A stretch of 64,000 nt of DNA from Mesorhizobium sp. Root552 (lineage in GTDB: Bacteria; Pseudomonadota; Alphaproteobacteria; Rhizobiales; Rhizobiaceae), in NCBI RefSeq assembly GCF_001427285.1, contig NZ_LMFV01000045.1:77676-141675 (forward strand). The letters run 5' to 3'. Position 1 is the stretch's first letter. Each line of letters starts with the position of its first letter. Of the stretch, positions 35,137 through 47,244 are shown one piece after another. A program made the position numbers and the translations under genes. The notes beneath the pieces are model-generated. The model was not told where the DNA came from, searched no databases, and worked only from the letters and a program-made list of their open reading frames with translations.

Positions 35137-36441
35137 ATGCTTCAGGACAAGGATCGCATATTCACCAATATCTACGGCCAATTCGACCGTTCGCTGCAGG
35201 GCGCGATGGCGCGTGGATGCTGGGACGGCACCAAGGACATCATCGACAAGGGTCGCGACTGGATCATCAACGAGATGAAGGCGTCCGGCCTGCGCGGGCG
35301 CGGCGGCGCGGGATTCCCGACCGGTCTCAAATGGTCCTTCATGCCCAAGCAGAGCGACGGGCGTCCGAGCTATCTCGTCGTCAATGCGGATGAATCCGAG
35401 CCCGGCACCTGCAAGGACCGCGACATCCTGCGCCACGACCCGCACACGCTGGTCGAAGGCTGTTTGCTTGCGGGCTTCGCCATGGGTGCGATCGCCGCCT
35501 ACATCTATGTGCGCGGCGAGTTCATCCGCGAGCGCGAGGCGCTGCAGCGGGCCATTGACGAAGCCTATGACGCCAAGCTGATCGGCAAGAACAACAAGAA
35601 CGGCTACGACTTCGAAATCTATGTCCATCACGGCGCAGGCGCCTATATCTGCGGCGAGGAAACGGCGCTGCTCGAAAGCCTCGAGGGCAAGAAGGGCCAG
35701 CCGCGCTTAAAGCCGCCGTTCCCGGCCAATGTCGGCCTCTATGGCTGCCCGACGACGGTCAACAACGTCGAATCGATTGCGGCTGCGCCGACGATCCTTC
35801 GGCGTGGCGCGGCATGGTTCTCGTCTTTCGGACGCCCGAACAACGTCGGCACCAAGCTTTTCATGCTGGTCGGCCATGTGAACACGCCCTGCACGGTCGA
35901 AGAGACCATGGGCATCACCTTCCGCGAACTGGTCGAGACGCATGGCGGCGGCATTCGCGGCGGCTGGGACAATCTGCTGGCGGTTATTCCCGGCGGCGCA
36001 TCGTGCCCTGTGGTCAAGGCCGAGGACATCATCGACTGCCCGATGGATTTTGACGGCCTGCGCGAGAAGAAATCCTCGTTCGGGACGGCTGCCGTGATCG
36101 TCATGGACAAGTCGACCGATATCGTGAAGGCAATCGCCCGGCTGTCCTACTTCTTCAAGCACGAAAGCTGCGGCCAATGCACGCCGTGCCGCGAGGGCAC
36201 CGGCTGGATGTGGCGGGTGATGGAGCGGCTGGTGCGCGGGCAGGCGCAGAAGCGCGAAATCGACATGCTGCTGGACGTTACCAAGCAGATCGAGGGCCAC
36301 ACCATCTGTGCACTGGGCGATGCGGCTGCATGGCCGGTACAGGGCCTGATCCGCAACTTCCGGCCGGAGATCGAGCGGCGTATCGACGAGTTCACCCGCA
36401 ACGCGCATCAGGTTCAGCCTGTGCTTGCGGCGGCGGAATAA
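35137..36441 (+). CDS. nuoF: NADH-quinone oxidoreductase subunit F
   Basis: A 434-residue subunit binding NADH, FMN and a [4Fe-4S] cluster (N3). Motifs are [55 protein letters not shown] and [17 protein letters not shown]. It starts 10 bp after nuoE. Confidence 0.97.
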   Translation: MLQDKDRIFTNIYGQFDRSLQGAMARGCWDGTKDIIDKGRDWIINEMKASGLRGRGGAGFPTGLKWSFMPKQSDGRPSYLVVNADESEPGTCKDRDILRHDPHTLVEGCLLAGFAMGAIAAYIYVRGEFIREREALQRAIDEAYDAKLIGKNNKNGYDFEIYVHHGAGAYICGEETALLESLEGKKGQPRLKPPFPANVGLYGCPTTVNNVESIAAAPTILRRGAAWFSSFGRPNNVGTKLFMLVGHVNTPCTVEETMGITFRELVETHGGGIRGGWDNLLAVIPGGASCPVVKAEDIIDCPMDFDGLREKKSSFGTAAVIVMDKSTDIVKAIARLSYFFKHESCGQCTPCREGTGWMWRVMERLVRGQAQKREIDMLLDVTKQIEGHTICALGDAAAWPVQGLIRNFRPEIERRIDEFTRNAHQVQPVLAAAE

Positions 36442-36526
36442 GACCAATTCGAAAGTGCGGGCAAAGCCCGAAAAATGAGGAAACGCAACGAAGGTAGACG
36501 GAACGGAACGACACAGGAGAACTGAA

Positions 36527-37231
36527 ATGTCGATGTTTCCCATACCCGATCATTTGCAAGCTGATTTGAACGAATTCGAGAAGATGAACCAGGACCTGAC
36601 CAAAATGATGCCGAAGGAGGTGGCGAGTGCCATCAACCTGTTCGTGCACCCGGCTGCCGGCGCTGCCGCGCTTTCGGCGCTTGGCGTTGGCCTGGCCAGC
36701 CAGGCGTTCGGCATGTGGGTCGGTGCGCTGACCGGAGCCGTTGAGGCTTCGCAGCGGTTGATGCAGCCTCTGGCGGACGAGAGTGAAGCGCGCGAGGCGC
36801 TAGCGCCCGCCCAAGCAAGAAGTGTGCCGGCGAGCCGGGCGCGTGCGACCGCCAGGACATTGATTGCGGAAGCGCAGTCTCTGGCCAAGGAAGTGACCGA
36901 GGTGGATGCCGATGCCGGCAAGGCTGCCGCGCAACCGACAAAGGCGGCCGTTGCTGTCGATGCATCGGCAGCGGGCGAGATCATGCCGGAAGATTTCCGA
37001 AAGCCGGCAGCGCTGGAAAAGCCAGCGATCCCGGACGACCTGAAGGCGATTTCAGGCATTGGACCCAAGCTGGAGCAGGTGCTCAACGGTCTGGGTATCT
37101 GGACTTATGGGCAGGTAGCTGGCTGGAGCCCGGAGGAAATTGCCTGGGTGGATGACATGCTGGGTTTTCGGGGACGTATAGGACGCGACGACTGGGTAGG
37201 ACAGGCGACCGCGTTATCAGCTGGAAAATAG
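36527..37231 (+). CDS. nuo-operon accessory protein sharing the NuoE C-terminal domain
   Basis: A 234-residue protein. The N-terminal half has an amphipathic start and a Gly/Ala-rich hydrophobic stretch (AAALSALGVGLASQAFGMWV), possibly membrane-associated. The middle is Ala-rich. Residues about 165-232 (DDLKAISGIGPKLEQVLNGL and WVDDMLGFRGRIGRDDWVGQ) match the NuoE extension closely in sequence and order. Position between nuoF and nuoG in the same direction suggests an accessory or assembly role in complex I; this is inference. Confidence 0.8.
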   Translation: MSMFPIPDHLQADLNEFEKMNQDLTKMMPKEVASAINLFVHPAAGAAALSALGVGLASQAFGMWVGALTGAVEASQRLMQPLADESEAREALAPAQARSVPASRARATARTLIAEAQSLAKEVTEVDADAGKAAAQPTKAAVAVDASAAGEIMPEDFRKPAALEKPAIPDDLKAISGIGPKLEQVLNGLGIWTYGQVAGWSPEEIAWVDDMLGFRGRIGRDDWVGQATALSAGK

Positions 37232-37306
37232 TGACAAAAGGGTCGGGCGCGCCTGATAGCGCCCGCGACGGGAATTGCGGCAAAGGCCGACAGGGTTCGA
37301 GGCGAC

Positions 37307-39388
37307 ATGGCAAAGCTGAAGGTCGACGGGAAAGAAATTACAGTACCCGACCACTATACGCTGCTGCAGGCGGCGGAAGAGGCGGGCGCGGAAGTGCCAC
37401 GCTTCTGCTTCCATGAGCGGTTGTCGATTGCCGGCAACTGCCGCATGTGCCTCGTCGAGGTGAAGGGCGGCCCGCCGAAGCCGCAGGCTTCGTGCGCCAT
37501 GGGCGTGCGCGACCTGAGGCCCGGTCCGAACGGCGAATTGCCGGAAGTCTTCACCAACACGCCGATGGTGAAGAAGGCCCGCGAAGGGGTGATGGAGTTC
37601 CTGCTCATCAACCATCCGCTCGATTGCCCGATCTGCGACCAGGGCGGCGAATGCGACCTGCAGGACCAGGCCATGGCCTTCGGCATGGATTCCTCGCGTT
37701 TCCACGAGAACAAGCGCGCAGTCGAGGACAAGTATATCGGGCCATTGGTCAAGACGATCATGACGCGCTGCATTCACTGCACGCGCTGCGTGCGTTTCAC
37801 TACCGAGGTGGCCGGCATTTCGGAGCTTGGCCTGATCGGCCGCGGCGAAGATGCCGAAATCACGACCTATCTTGAGCAGGCAATGACGTCTGAACTGCAG
37901 GGCAACGTGATCGACCTTTGCCCGGTTGGCGCCCTGACGGCGCGGCCATATGCCTTCCAGGCGCGGCCGTGGGAACTGACCAAGACCGAATCCATCGACG
38001 TGATGGATGCCGTCGGCTCGGCTATCCGTGTCGATTCGCGTGGCCGGGAAGTGATGCGCATCCTGCCGCGCGTCAACGAGCCGGTGAACGAGGAATGGAT
38101 TTCGGACAAGACCCGCTTCATCTGGGACGGGTTGCGCACCCAGCGGCTCGACCGGCCTTACGTACGCCGCAACGGCAAACTCACTGCTGCGAGCTGGGCC
38201 GATGCTTTTGCCGCGATCAAAGACGCTGTCGCCAAGACGGCACCGGACAGGATCGGCGCGATTGCCGGCGATCTTGCCGCCGTCGAGGAAATGTACGCCC
38301 TGAAGCAGCTGATCAATTCGCTCGGCTCCAGCAATATCGACTGCCGCCAGGATGGCGCGGCGCTCGATCCGGCTCATGGCCGCGGCAGCTACATCTTCAA
38401 TCCGACCATCGAGGGCATCGAGAATGCCGATGCGATCCTTATCATCGGCGCAAACCCGCGCTTTGAAGCCTCGGTGTTGAATGCCCGCATCCGCAAGCGT
38501 TTCCGTGCGAGCCCGCTGCCGATCGGCGTGATCGGCGATTTCGGCGATTTGCGCTACGACTATGAAGCGCTGGGAGCAGGACCGGAAAGCCTCAAGGATC
38601 TGGCCGACGGCAACGGCAAGTTCTTCCAGGCTCTGAAGAAGGCTGAAAAGCCGCTCATCATCGTAGGCCAGGGTGCGCTGGCGCGCGGCGACGGCGCGGC
38701 GGTGCTTGGACAGGCCGCCAAACTTGCCAAGGCAGCGAATGCCGTTAGGCCCGACTGGAACGGTTTTGCGGTGCTGCATAACGCTGCTGCACGGGTCGGC
38801 GGGCTCGACATCGGCTTTGTCCCGGGTGAGGGCGGCAAGGATGTTGCCGACATGATCGGCGCGACGGACGTTCTGTTCCTGCTCGGCGCCGACGAACTTG
38901 ACATGGGCAAGGTGTCCAGCGGATTTGTGGTTTACATCGGCACGCATGGCGATGCCGGTGCGCACCGTGCAGACGTGATTTTGCCGGCTGCCACATACAC
39001 TGAAAAATCGGGCACCTACGTCAACACCGAAGGCCGCGTGCAGCAGACCAATCGTGCAGGCTTTGCGCCCGGCGAGGCTCGCGAGGACTGGGCAATTTTG
39101 CGGGCGCTGTCAGATGTGCTTGGCAAGAAGTTGCCGTTCGATTCCCTGGCCCAGTTGCGGGCCAAGCTCTATGCCGAGCATCCGCATCTTGCTCGCATCG
39201 ACCGGATCGAAGAAGGCGACACGGATCACGTCGTCAAGCTTGCCAAGCTGGGCGGCCGATTGAACAAGGCAGGTTTCGTTTCGCCGGTGCGCGACTTCTA
39301 CCTGACCAATCCGATTGCACGCGCCTCGGCGGTGATGGCCGAATGCTCGGCGCTCGCCAAGGGCGGCTTCAAGCAGGCGGCGGAGTAG
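37307..39388 (+). CDS. nuoG: NADH-quinone oxidoreductase subunit G
   Basis: A 693-residue 75-kDa-type subunit. The N-terminal [2Fe-2S] domain has [20 protein letters not shown], followed by [18 protein letters not shown] and the [4Fe-4S] motif [17 protein letters not shown]. The remainder is a molybdopterin-oxidoreductase-like fold without the cofactor. Starts with ATG 37307 after a 75-bp gap from the accessory gene. Confidence 0.97.
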   Translation: MAKLKVDGKEITVPDHYTLLQAAEEAGAEVPRFCFHERLSIAGNCRMCLVEVKGGPPKPQASCAMGVRDLRPGPNGELPEVFTNTPMVKKAREGVMEFLLINHPLDCPICDQGGECDLQDQAMAFGMDSSRFHENKRAVEDKYIGPLVKTIMTRCIHCTRCVRFTTEVAGISELGLIGRGEDAEITTYLEQAMTSELQGNVIDLCPVGALTARPYAFQARPWELTKTESIDVMDAVGSAIRVDSRGREVMRILPRVNEPVNEEWISDKTRFIWDGLRTQRLDRPYVRRNGKLTAASWADAFAAIKDAVAKTAPDRIGAIAGDLAAVEEMYALKQLINSLGSSNIDCRQDGAALDPAHGRGSYIFNPTIEGIENADAILIIGANPRFEASVLNARIRKRFRASPLPIGVIGDFGDLRYDYEALGAGPESLKDLADGNGKFFQALKKAEKPLIIVGQGALARGDGAAVLGQAAKLAKAANAVRPDWNGFAVLHNAAARVGGLDIGFVPGEGGKDVADMIGATDVLFLLGADELDMGKVSSGFVVYIGTHGDAGAHRADVILPAATYTEKSGTYVNTEGRVQQTNRAGFAPGEAREDWAILRALSDVLGKKLPFDSLAQLRAKLYAEHPHLARIDRIEEGDTDHVVKLAKLGGRLNKAGFVSPVRDFYLTNPIARASAVMAECSALAKGGFKQAAE

Positions 39389-39391
39389 GAC

Positions 39392-40435
39392 ATGGATACT
39401 TTCTTCTCCTTCTACGTCCTGCCTGCGCTGATCATCCTGTTGAAGTCGGTCGTGCTGATCGTCGTCCTGCTGATTTTCGTGGCCTACATTCTTTATGCCG
39501 ATCGCAAGATCTGGGCGGCCGTGCAGTTGCGCCGCGGTCCAAACGTGGTTGGCCCGTGGGGCCTGTTCCAGGCATTTGCCGATCTGCTCAAGTTCGTGTT
39601 CAAGGAACCGATCATTCCTTCGGGCGCGAACAAGGGCGTGTTCTTGCTGGCGCCCTTGGTTTCGGCAGTCGTGGCAATGACGGCTTGGGCGGTCATTCCG
39701 GTCAACGAGGGCTGGGCGATTGCCAACATCAATGTCGGCATCCTTTACGTGCTCGCCATTTCCTCGCTCGAGGTCTATGGCGTCATCATGGGCGGCTGGG
39801 CTTCCAATTCGAAGTACCCATTCCTCGGTGCGCTGCGTTCAGCGGCACAAATGGTTTCCTATGAAGTCTCGATCGGATTCGTCATCGTCACCGTGCTTTT
39901 GTGCGTCGGTTCGCTGAACCTGACGGATATCGTGATGTCGCAGCAGGATGGTCTCGGAACCCGTCTCGGCCTGACCAATTCCTTCCTCGACTGGCACTGG
40001 CTCGGCCTGTTTCCGATGTTCGTCATTTTCATCATTTCGGCAATGGCGGAAACCAATCGCCCGCCCTTCGACCTCGTCGAGGCCGAATCGGAACTGGTTG
40101 CCGGCCATATGGTCGAATACTCGTCGACGGCATTTTTGCTGTTCTTCCTCGGCGAATACGTTGCCGTGGTGCTGATGTGCGCGCTGACCACCATCCTGTT
40201 CCTTGGCGGCTGGCTGCCGCCGGTCGATGTGGCGGTGCTCAACTGGGTGCCGGGCATCATCTGGTTCGTGCTCAAGGTGTGCTTCGTCTTCTTCATCTTC
40301 TCGATGGCCAAGGCGGTTCTGCCCCGCTTCCGCTACGACCAGTTGATGCGGTTGGGCTGGAAGGTATTCCTGCCGATCTCGCTGTTCATGGTCGTCGCAA
40401 CGGCCGCCTTCCTCAAGCTGACGGGGTTTGCCTGA
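39392..40435 (+). CDS. nuoH: NADH-quinone oxidoreductase subunit H
   Basis: A 347-residue membrane subunit with eight TM helices, forming part of the quinone tunnel. Motifs are [60 protein letters not shown] and [16 protein letters not shown]. Its stop overlaps the nuoI start. Confidence 0.97.
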   Translation: MDTFFSFYVLPALIILLKSVVLIVVLLIFVAYILYADRKIWAAVQLRRGPNVVGPWGLFQAFADLLKFVFKEPIIPSGANKGVFLLAPLVSAVVAMTAWAVIPVNEGWAIANINVGILYVLAISSLEVYGVIMGGWASNSKYPFLGALRSAAQMVSYEVSIGFVIVTVLLCVGSLNLTDIVMSQQDGLGTRLGLTNSFLDWHWLGLFPMFVIFIISAMAETNRPPFDLVEAESELVAGHMVEYSSTAFLLFFLGEYVAVVLMCALTTILFLGGWLPPVDVAVLNWVPGIIWFVLKVCFVFFIFSMAKAVLPRFRYDQLMRLGWKVFLPISLFMVVATAAFLKLTGFA

Positions 40436-40926
40436 TGTCCGCGCTCGGCCAAGCGGCGAAGTCGCTGCTGCTCAAAGATATCGTCGCCGGCTACCTGTTG
40501 GGAATCCGGCAGTTCTTCGCGCCAAAGGAAACGATCAACTATCCGCACGAAAAGGGGCCGACCAGCCCGCGTTTCCGAGGCGAGCATGCCTTGCGCCGCT
40601 ATCCCAACGGCGAGGAACGCTGCATTGCCTGCAAGCTTTGCGAAGCGATCTGCCCTGCGCAGGCGATCACCATCGAGGCAGGCCCGCGCCGCAACGACGG
40701 CACGCGCCGCACCGTGCGCTACGATATCGACATGGTGAAGTGCATCTACTGCGGCTTTTGCCAGGAAGCCTGCCCCGTGGACGCGATTGTCGAGGGGCCG
40801 AATTTCGAATTCGCGACGGAAACGCGCGAGGAACTTTACTACGACAAGGACAAGCTTCTGGCGAACGGCGACCGCTGGGAGCGCGAGATTGCGCGCAACA
40901 TGGAAATGGACGCGCCGTATCGGTGA
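40435..40926 (+). CDS. nuoI: NADH-quinone oxidoreductase subunit I
   Basis: A 163-residue subunit with two [4Fe-4S] clusters (N6a, N6b): [16 protein letters not shown] and [19 protein letters not shown] 40435 overlaps the nuoH TGA; the longer upstream frame lies inside nuoH and is discarded. A 165-bp stretch without a gene follows before nuoJ; I see nothing in it. Confidence 0.97.
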   Translation: MSALGQAAKSLLLKDIVAGYLLGIRQFFAPKETINYPHEKGPTSPRFRGEHALRRYPNGEERCIACKLCEAICPAQAITIEAGPRRNDGTRRTVRYDIDMVKCIYCGFCQEACPVDAIVEGPNFEFATETREELYYDKDKLLANGDRWEREIARNMEMDAPYR

Positions 40927-41091
40927 GTTTGCTGCTTTCCGCCACGATGGCGGGGGCAGATGGAATGACGGATGGACGGGGCGGGGTGCCTCGTCTAAGG
41001 AACACGCGGTTTCGGGACCGGAGGCGGACCGAGGCACAGAAAGCCGGTAGGGGTGAAAGCTCCGGCCGGACAAGGAAACCCGGGGGAACCC

Positions 41092-41712
41092 ATGCTTAAC
41101 GGACTAGAGGCGATCTTTTTCTACCTCTTCGCCTTTGTCGCGGTGGGATCGGCCTTCATGGTCATCTCGTCTCGCAATCCCGTTCATTCCGTGCTGTTCC
41201 TGATCCTCACATTCTTCAATGCGGCGGGACTTTTCCTGCTCGCCGGGGCCGAGTTCCTCGCGATGATCCTGCTCATCGTCTATGTCGGCGCGGTGATGGT
41301 GCTGTTCCTGTTCGTCATCATGATGCTCGACGTCGATTTCGCCGAGTTCAAGAGTGGGGCGTTGCAGTATGCGCCGATCGGGGCGCTGGTCGGGTTGATC
41401 CTTGCGGCCGAACTGGTCGTCGTGACCGGCGGCTACGTGCTGGCGCCGCAACTTGGTTCAGGCGCGGCGAAGCCGATCCCCGATCTTGCCACGCGCAGCA
41501 ACACGGCGGCGCTGGGCGATATTCTCTACACGGACTACATCCATTTCTTCCAGATGGCCGGCATCGTCCTTCTGGTCGCCATGATCGGCGCGATCGTGCT
41601 GACGCTGCGCCACAAGCAGGGCGTCAAGCGCCAGAACATCGCGCGGCAGAATGCGCGCACGCTGGAAGAGGCCATCGAAGTCCGCAAGGTCGAGACCGGG
41701 AAGGGCATCTGA
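41092..41712 (+). CDS. nuoJ: NADH-quinone oxidoreductase subunit J
   Basis: A 206-residue membrane subunit with five TM helices. Motifs are [20 protein letters not shown] and [23 protein letters not shown] 41092 gives the family N-terminus ([13 protein letters not shown]). Confidence 0.96.
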   Translation: MLNGLEAIFFYLFAFVAVGSAFMVISSRNPVHSVLFLILTFFNAAGLFLLAGAEFLAMILLIVYVGAVMVLFLFVIMMLDVDFAEFKSGALQYAPIGALVGLILAAELVVVTGGYVLAPQLGSGAAKPIPDLATRSNTAALGDILYTDYIHFFQMAGIVLLVAMIGAIVLTLRHKQGVKRQNIARQNARTLEEAIEVRKVETGKGI

Positions 41713-41713
41713 C

Positions 41714-42022
41714 ATGAGCGTCGGCATCGGACATTACCTGACACTCTCGGCGATCCTGTTCACCATCGGCGTGTTCGGCATCTTCCTGAACCGCAAGAAC
41801 GTGATCGTCATCATGATGTCGATCGAGTTGCTGCTGCTTGCGGCCAACATCAATCTGGTCGCGTTCTCCTCGCTGCTCAACGATCTGGTGGGACAGGTTT
41901 TCGTGCTGTTCGTGCTGACGGTGGCAGCGGCAGAAGCGGCGATCGGCCTAGCCATTCTTGTGGTCTTCTTCCGTAACCGCGGCTCCATCGCGGTCGAAGA
42001 CGTGAATATGATGAAGGGTTGA
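41714..42022 (+). CDS. nuoK: NADH-quinone oxidoreductase subunit K
   Basis: A 102-residue, three-TM subunit. Motifs are [39 protein letters not shown] with the conserved membrane Glu, and [20 protein letters not shown]. It begins 1 bp after the nuoJ stop. Confidence 0.97.
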   Translation: MSVGIGHYLTLSAILFTIGVFGIFLNRKNVIVIMMSIELLLLAANINLVAFSSLLNDLVGQVFVLFVLTVAAAEAAIGLAILVVFFRNRGSIAVEDVNMMKG

Positions 42023-42033
42023 CGGGACCGATC

Positions 42034-44019
42034 ATGTATCAAGCTATCGTCTTCCTTCCCCTCATCGGCTTTTTGATCGTTGGGCTGTTCGGCACCTCGC
42101 TCGGCGCCAAGGCTTCGGAATACATCACCTCCGGGCTGCTGGTGATTTCGGCCGTGCTTTCGTGGGTGGCGTTCTTCTCGGTCGGCTTTTCTGAAACGGA
42201 AGTGTTCACCGTTCCGGTGTTGCGCTGGATCCAGTCCGGCGGCATCGATACGGCTTGGGCACTCAGGATCGATACGCTGACGGTGGTTATGCTGGTCGTC
42301 GTTAACACCGTGTCGGCGTTGGTGCATATCTACTCGATCGGCTACATGCACCACGACCCCAACCGGCCGCGCTTTTTCGCCTATCTGTCGCTGTTTACCT
42401 TCGCCATGCTGATGCTGGTGACGTCCGACAACCTGATCCAGATGTTCTTCGGCTGGGAGGGCGTCGGTCTTGCGTCCTACCTGCTGATCGGCTTCTGGTA
42501 CAAGAAGCCGTCGGCGAATGCCGCGGCGATCAAGGCGTTCGTGGTCAACCGCGTCGGCGACTTCGGCTTTGCGCTTGGCATTTTCGGCGTGTTCGTGCTG
42601 TTCGGCTCGGTGAACCTCGGTACGATCTTCGCCAATGCCGCCTCCTTCGTCCCTGCCGAACATGGCGCTGAAGCTGCGGCGGGTGGCGAGGCGGTGCTGA
42701 ACTTCCTCGGCTATGCGCTCGACAAGCAGGCAGCAATTACGGTGGTGTGCCTGCTTCTCTTCATGGGTGCCATGGGCAAGTCGGCGCAAGTGCCGTTGCA
42801 TACCTGGCTGCCGGACGCCATGGAAGGCCCGACGCCGGTTTCGGCGCTGATTCACGCTGCCACCATGGTGACGGCTGGCGTCTTCATGCTGGCGCGCCTG
42901 TCGCCGCTGTTCGAGCTTTCGCACACGGCGCTTCTCGTGGTGACCTTTGTCGGCGCGATCACAGCTTTCTTCGCAGCGACGGTCGGCCTGGTGCAGAACG
43001 ACATCAAGCGGGTTATCGCCTATTCAACCTGTTCGCAGCTCGGCTACATGTTCGTGGCGCTGGGCGTCGGTGCCTATGGCGCGGCGATCTTCCACCTTTT
43101 CACGCATGCCTTCTTCAAGGCGCTGCTGTTCCTCGGTTCGGGTTCGGTCATCCATGCCGTTTCGGACGAGCAGGACATGCGCAGGATGGGCGGGCTGCGC
43201 AAGCTGATCCCGACCACTTACTGGATGATGGTCATTGGCACACTGGCGTTGACAGGTGTCGGCATCCCGGTGACGGTTATCGGCACTGCGGGCTTTTTCT
43301 CCAAGGACGCCATCATCGAAAGCGCCTTTGTCGGCCATAATGCCGTCGCCGGTTTCGCCTTCATTCTGCTTGTCGTGGCGGCCTGCTTCACCAGCTTCTA
43401 TTCGTGGCGCCTGATCTTCATGACGTTCCACGGCAAGCCGCGGGCGAGCCACGAGGTGATGCACCATGTGCATGAATCGCCGCCGGTGATGCTGGTGCCG
43501 CTGTTTATCCTTGCCGCCGGTGCACTGTTTGCCGGGTTCCTGTTCCATGACCAGTTCATCGGCGAAGCCTATGGCGAGTTCTGGAAGGCCTCGCTGTTCA
43601 CGCTGCCCGACAACCACATCCTGCACGACATGCATGGCGTGCCGCTGTGGGTGAAGCTGTCGCCTTTCGTGGCGATGCTGATCGGGCTTTTGTTCGCGTG
43701 GCAGTTCTATATCCGCTCGCCGGAAACGCCGAAGCAGCTTGCCGCGCAGCATCGCGGGCTTTACGCGTTCCTGCTCAACAAGTGGTATTTCGACGAGCTC
43801 TACGACTTCCTGTTCGTGCGCGCAGCCAAGCGGCTCGGTCACTTCCTGTGGAAGACGGGCGACGGCAGGATCATCGACGGGCTTGGTCCTGACGGGATTT
43901 CGGCGCGCGTGGTCGATGTCACCAACCGCGTCGTCAAGCTGCAGTCCGGCTACCTCTATCACTACGCCTTCGCCATGCTGATCGGCGTTGCTGCACTCGT
44001 CACCTGGATGATGCTCTAG
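42034..44019 (+). CDS. nuoL: NADH-quinone oxidoreductase subunit L
   Basis: A 661-residue antiporter-like proton-pumping subunit. Motifs are [57 protein letters not shown] and [20 protein letters not shown]. The long C-terminal lateral helix region is present. ATG 42034 is preferred to the in-frame TTG 42019. Confidence 0.97.
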   Translation: MYQAIVFLPLIGFLIVGLFGTSLGAKASEYITSGLLVISAVLSWVAFFSVGFSETEVFTVPVLRWIQSGGIDTAWALRIDTLTVVMLVVVNTVSALVHIYSIGYMHHDPNRPRFFAYLSLFTFAMLMLVTSDNLIQMFFGWEGVGLASYLLIGFWYKKPSANAAAIKAFVVNRVGDFGFALGIFGVFVLFGSVNLGTIFANAASFVPAEHGAEAAAGGEAVLNFLGYALDKQAAITVVCLLLFMGAMGKSAQVPLHTWLPDAMEGPTPVSALIHAATMVTAGVFMLARLSPLFELSHTALLVVTFVGAITAFFAATVGLVQNDIKRVIAYSTCSQLGYMFVALGVGAYGAAIFHLFTHAFFKALLFLGSGSVIHAVSDEQDMRRMGGLRKLIPTTYWMMVIGTLALTGVGIPVTVIGTAGFFSKDAIIESAFVGHNAVAGFAFILLVVAACFTSFYSWRLIFMTFHGKPRASHEVMHHVHESPPVMLVPLFILAAGALFAGFLFHDQFIGEAYGEFWKASLFTLPDNHILHDMHGVPLWVKLSPFVAMLIGLLFAWQFYIRSPETPKQLAAQHRGLYAFLLNKWYFDELYDFLFVRAAKRLGHFLWKTGDGRIIDGLGPDGISARVVDVTNRVVKLQSGYLYHYAFAMLIGVAALVTWMML

Positions 44020-44283
44020 GGTCAGGATCTACCAATATGTTCGAAATGGCGCCTGAAACGGTAAAGAAATGCAAGGAGAACCTCGACGGTCGATGGGTGT
44101 CCATTGGCCAAGGGGTTCGACACGGCAAGTCGAAGCCGCTTGGGCGTCCTTCGGATGTGGTCTATCAGGCCAGCAACGTCGTCGCGAACGCTCGACAATG
44201 GTCGACATTGTCTTCGCCTTCGCTCCTAGTATCTGGCCAGATGGCCTCACACCATTTCGATCAGATTAGCAGGTTCTGACCCA

Positions 44284-45789
44284 ATGACCGACTGGCCAAT
44301 TCTATCGACGGTCACGTTCCTGCCGCTGGTTGGCGTGCTGCTCATATTGCTGATCGGCGACGACAATGAGAACGGTCGGCGCAACATTCGCTCGATCACG
44401 CTGCTGACGACCGTCGTTACCTTCGTGGTGTCGCTGTTTGTATGGATCGGCTTCGACAATTCGCAGGCCGGGTTCCAGATGGTCGAAAAGCACGAGTGGC
44501 TGGACTCGGGCATCTCCTACCATATGGGTGTCGACGGCATTTCGATGCTGTTCGTCATCTTGACGACATTCCTGATGCCGCTGTGCATCCTGGCTTCGTG
44601 GGAATCGATCCAGAAAAGCGTAAAGGCCTATATGATCGCCTTCCTGCTTCTGGAAACGCTGATGATCGGCGTGTTCTGTGCGCTCGACATCGTCCTGTTC
44701 TACGTCTTCTTCGAAGCCGGCCTGATCCCGATGTTCATCATCATCGGCGTCTGGGGCGGCAAGCGGCGCGTCTATGCCTCGTTCAAGTTCTTCCTCTATA
44801 CGCTGCTTGGCTCGGTGTTGATGCTGCTCGCCATGATGGCGATGTTCTGGCAGTCCGGCACGACCGATATCCCGACGCTGTTGACCCATGCCTTCCCGGC
44901 TTCGATGCAGACGTGGTTGTGGCTGGCCTTCTTCGCGTCGTTTGCGGTGAAGATGCCGATGTGGCCGGTGCATACATGGCTACCCGACGCGCACGTGGAA
45001 GCGCCGACAGCGGGCTCCGTTATCCTTGCCGGCATCCTTTTGAAGATGGGCGGTTACGGTTTCCTGCGCTTCTCGCTGCCGATGTTCCCGATTGCTTCGG
45101 ATATGTTCGCACCGATGGTGTTTGCGCTGTCGGTCGTGGCGATCATCTACACTTCGCTGGTCGCGTTGATGCAAGAGGACATGAAGAAGCTGATCGCCTA
45201 TTCGTCCGTCGCGCATATGGGTTACGTGACGATGGGCATCTTTGCGGTGAACGCAGAGGGCATCCAGGGCGCCATTTTCCAGATGCTGTCGCACGGCCTT
45301 GTTTCCAGCGCGCTGTTCCTGTGCGTCGGCGTCATCTATGACCGGTTGCACACCCGCGAGATCGACGCCTATGGCGGCCTCGTCAACAACATGCCGAAAT
45401 ATGCGGTGGCGTTCCTGATCTTCACCATGGCCAATGTCGGCTTGCCCGGCACCAGCGGATTCGTCGGCGAATTCCTGACGCTGCTCGGTGCTTTCAAGGC
45501 CAATACCTGGGTGGCATTCTTTGCGACGACGGGCGTGATCCTGTCTGCTGCCTATGCGCTGTGGCTTTACCGGCGGGTCGTTTTCGGCACGCTGACCAAG
45601 GACAGCCTGAAAGGCATGCTCGACCTGTCCGGGCGGGAAAAGGCGATCCTCTATCCGCTGGTGGTGCTGACGATCTTCTTCGGCGTCTATCCGGCGCCGG
45701 TGTTCGACGCGACGGCGCAGTCGGTCAAGGCGCTGGTGACCAACGTCACCGCATCCATCAATGCCGCGCAGACCGCGGCTGCAAACTGA
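44284..45789 (+). CDS. nuoM: NADH-quinone oxidoreductase subunit M
   Basis: A 501-residue antiporter-like subunit. Motifs are [59 protein letters not shown] and [19 protein letters not shown]. It is separated from nuoL by 264 bp, unusually long for this operon. Confidence 0.97.
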   Translation: MTDWPILSTVTFLPLVGVLLILLIGDDNENGRRNIRSITLLTTVVTFVVSLFVWIGFDNSQAGFQMVEKHEWLDSGISYHMGVDGISMLFVILTTFLMPLCILASWESIQKSVKAYMIAFLLLETLMIGVFCALDIVLFYVFFEAGLIPMFIIIGVWGGKRRVYASFKFFLYTLLGSVLMLLAMMAMFWQSGTTDIPTLLTHAFPASMQTWLWLAFFASFAVKMPMWPVHTWLPDAHVEAPTAGSVILAGILLKMGGYGFLRFSLPMFPIASDMFAPMVFALSVVAIIYTSLVALMQEDMKKLIAYSSVAHMGYVTMGIFAVNAEGIQGAIFQMLSHGLVSSALFLCVGVIYDRLHTREIDAYGGLVNNMPKYAVAFLIFTMANVGLPGTSGFVGEFLTLLGAFKANTWVAFFATTGVILSAAYALWLYRRVVFGTLTKDSLKGMLDLSGREKAILYPLVVLTIFFGVYPAPVFDATAQSVKALVTNVTASINAAQTAAAN

Positions 45790-45807
45790 CTGGAGATTTA
45801 GCGAACC

Positions 45808-47244
45808 ATGACGCCGGAACTCTCCGCCAGTCTCGCACTGCTAACGCCGGAACTCATCCTCGCCGTCGGCGCGATGGTTCTGCTCATGATCGGCGTGTAT
45901 TCGACCAGCCGCTCGAGCACGCTCGTCACAACGCTTGCGGTGCTTGTGATGGCCGCTGCCGCGGCATGGCTGCTTTTCTCGGTCGGCGAGGGTAAAGCGT
46001 TCGGCAATTCGTTCGTGGTCGATCCGTTTGCACGTTTCATGAAGGTGTTGACGCTCGTCGGCGCTGCAGTGACACTCGTCATGTCGGTCGGTTTCGCCAA
46101 GGCGGAAAAATTTGACAGTTTCGAGTATCCGATACTCGTGATGCTGTCGTCCACCGGCATGCTGTTGATGGCGTCGGCCAACGACATGATCGCGCTTTAT
46201 CTCAGCTTCGAATTGCAGTCGCTGGCGCTCTATATCGTAGCTGCGATCAATCGCGACAGCCTGCGTTCGAGCGAGGCCGGCCTGAAGTATTTCGTGCTCG
46301 GTGCACTCGGCACCGGCATGATGCTGTACGGCATTTCGCTGGTCTACGGCTACACCGGCTCGATCGACTTCAATGTCATCGCCTCGACGCTTACGGGCGC
46401 GGAGCGGCAGGTTGGTGTCCTGTTCGGACTTGTCTTCATCCTAGCTGGCCTGGTCTTCAAGATTTCGGCAGCTCCTTTCCATATGTGGACACCCGACGTC
46501 TACGAGGGCGCGCCGACGCCGGTGACCGCTTTCTTTGCGGTGGCCCCAAAGGTTGCCACGATGGCGCTGATCCTGCGTCTTGTCATGGAAGCATTCCAGC
46601 CATCGGCCGGCGACTGGCAGCAGATCATCGTGTTCGTGTCCATCGCTTCGATGGCGCTTGGCTCGTTCGCGGCCATCGGCCAGCGCAATTTCAAACGCCT
46701 GATGGCCTATTCGTCGATTGGCCATATGGGTTTTGCTCTGGTTGGGCTTGCCTCCAACAGCGAAGCGGGCGTGCGGGGCGTCATCATCTATATGCTGATC
46801 TATGTGGCTATGACGCTGGGCACCTTTGCCTTCATCATCGCGATGCGGCGCAAGGAGGGGCAGGTCGAGACGATCGGCGATCTCGCCGGACTGTCCAACA
46901 CCAATCCGGTTATGGCGACCATCCTCACCATCCTTCTGTTCTCGCTGGCAGGCATTCCGCCGCTCGCGGGCTTCTGGGCGAAATGGTACGTATTCCTCGC
47001 AGCCATCAATGCCGAACTCTATGCGCTGGCAGTTATCGGCGTGCTGTCTTCGGTCGTGGCTGCATTCTATTATCTCAGGATCATCAAGATCATGTGGTTC
47101 GACGAGCCCGTCGGCGGCTTTGAGCCGATGCCTGTCGAACTGCGTGTCGTGCTTGGTGCGTCCGGGGCTTTCGTGCTGTTCTACGTGCTGATTGGCGGTC
47201 CCATCGGCACCTATGCGCAGGCAGCCGCCAAGACGTTCTTCTGA
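45808..47244 (+). CDS. nuoN: NADH-quinone oxidoreductase subunit N
   Basis: A 478-residue antiporter-like subunit. Motifs are [59 protein letters not shown] and [18 protein letters not shown]. Its stop codon overlaps the birA start, so birA is translationally coupled to complex I. Confidence 0.97.
   Translation: MTPELSASLALLTPELILAVGAMVLLMIGVYSTSRSSTLVTTLAVLVMAAAAAWLLFSVGEGKAFGNSFVVDPFARFMKVLTLVGAAVTLVMSVGFAKAEKFDSFEYPILVMLSSTGMLLMASANDMIALYLSFELQSLALYIVAAINRDSLRSSEAGLKYFVLGALGTGMMLYGISLVYGYTGSIDFNVIASTLTGAERQVGVLFGLVFILAGLVFKISAAPFHMWTPDVYEGAPTPVTAFFAVAPKVATMALILRLVMEAFQPSAGDWQQIIVFVSIASMALGSFAAIGQRNFKRLMAYSSIGHMGFALVGLASNSEAGVRGVIIYMLIYVAMTLGTFAFIIAMRRKEGQVETIGDLAGLSNTNPVMATILTILLFSLAGIPPLAGFWAKWYVFLAAINAELYALAVIGVLSSVVAAFYYLRIIKIMWFDEPVGGFEPMPVELRVVLGASGAFVLFYVLIGGPIGTYAQAAAKTFF

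Noticed and set aside
37217..38965. 582-codon minus-strand open frame
   Set aside because: Antisense of nuoG; no recognisable motifs.
44037..44279. 80-codon frame between nuoL and nuoM
   Set aside because: No ribosome-binding site, no family features; kept only as a gap remark.
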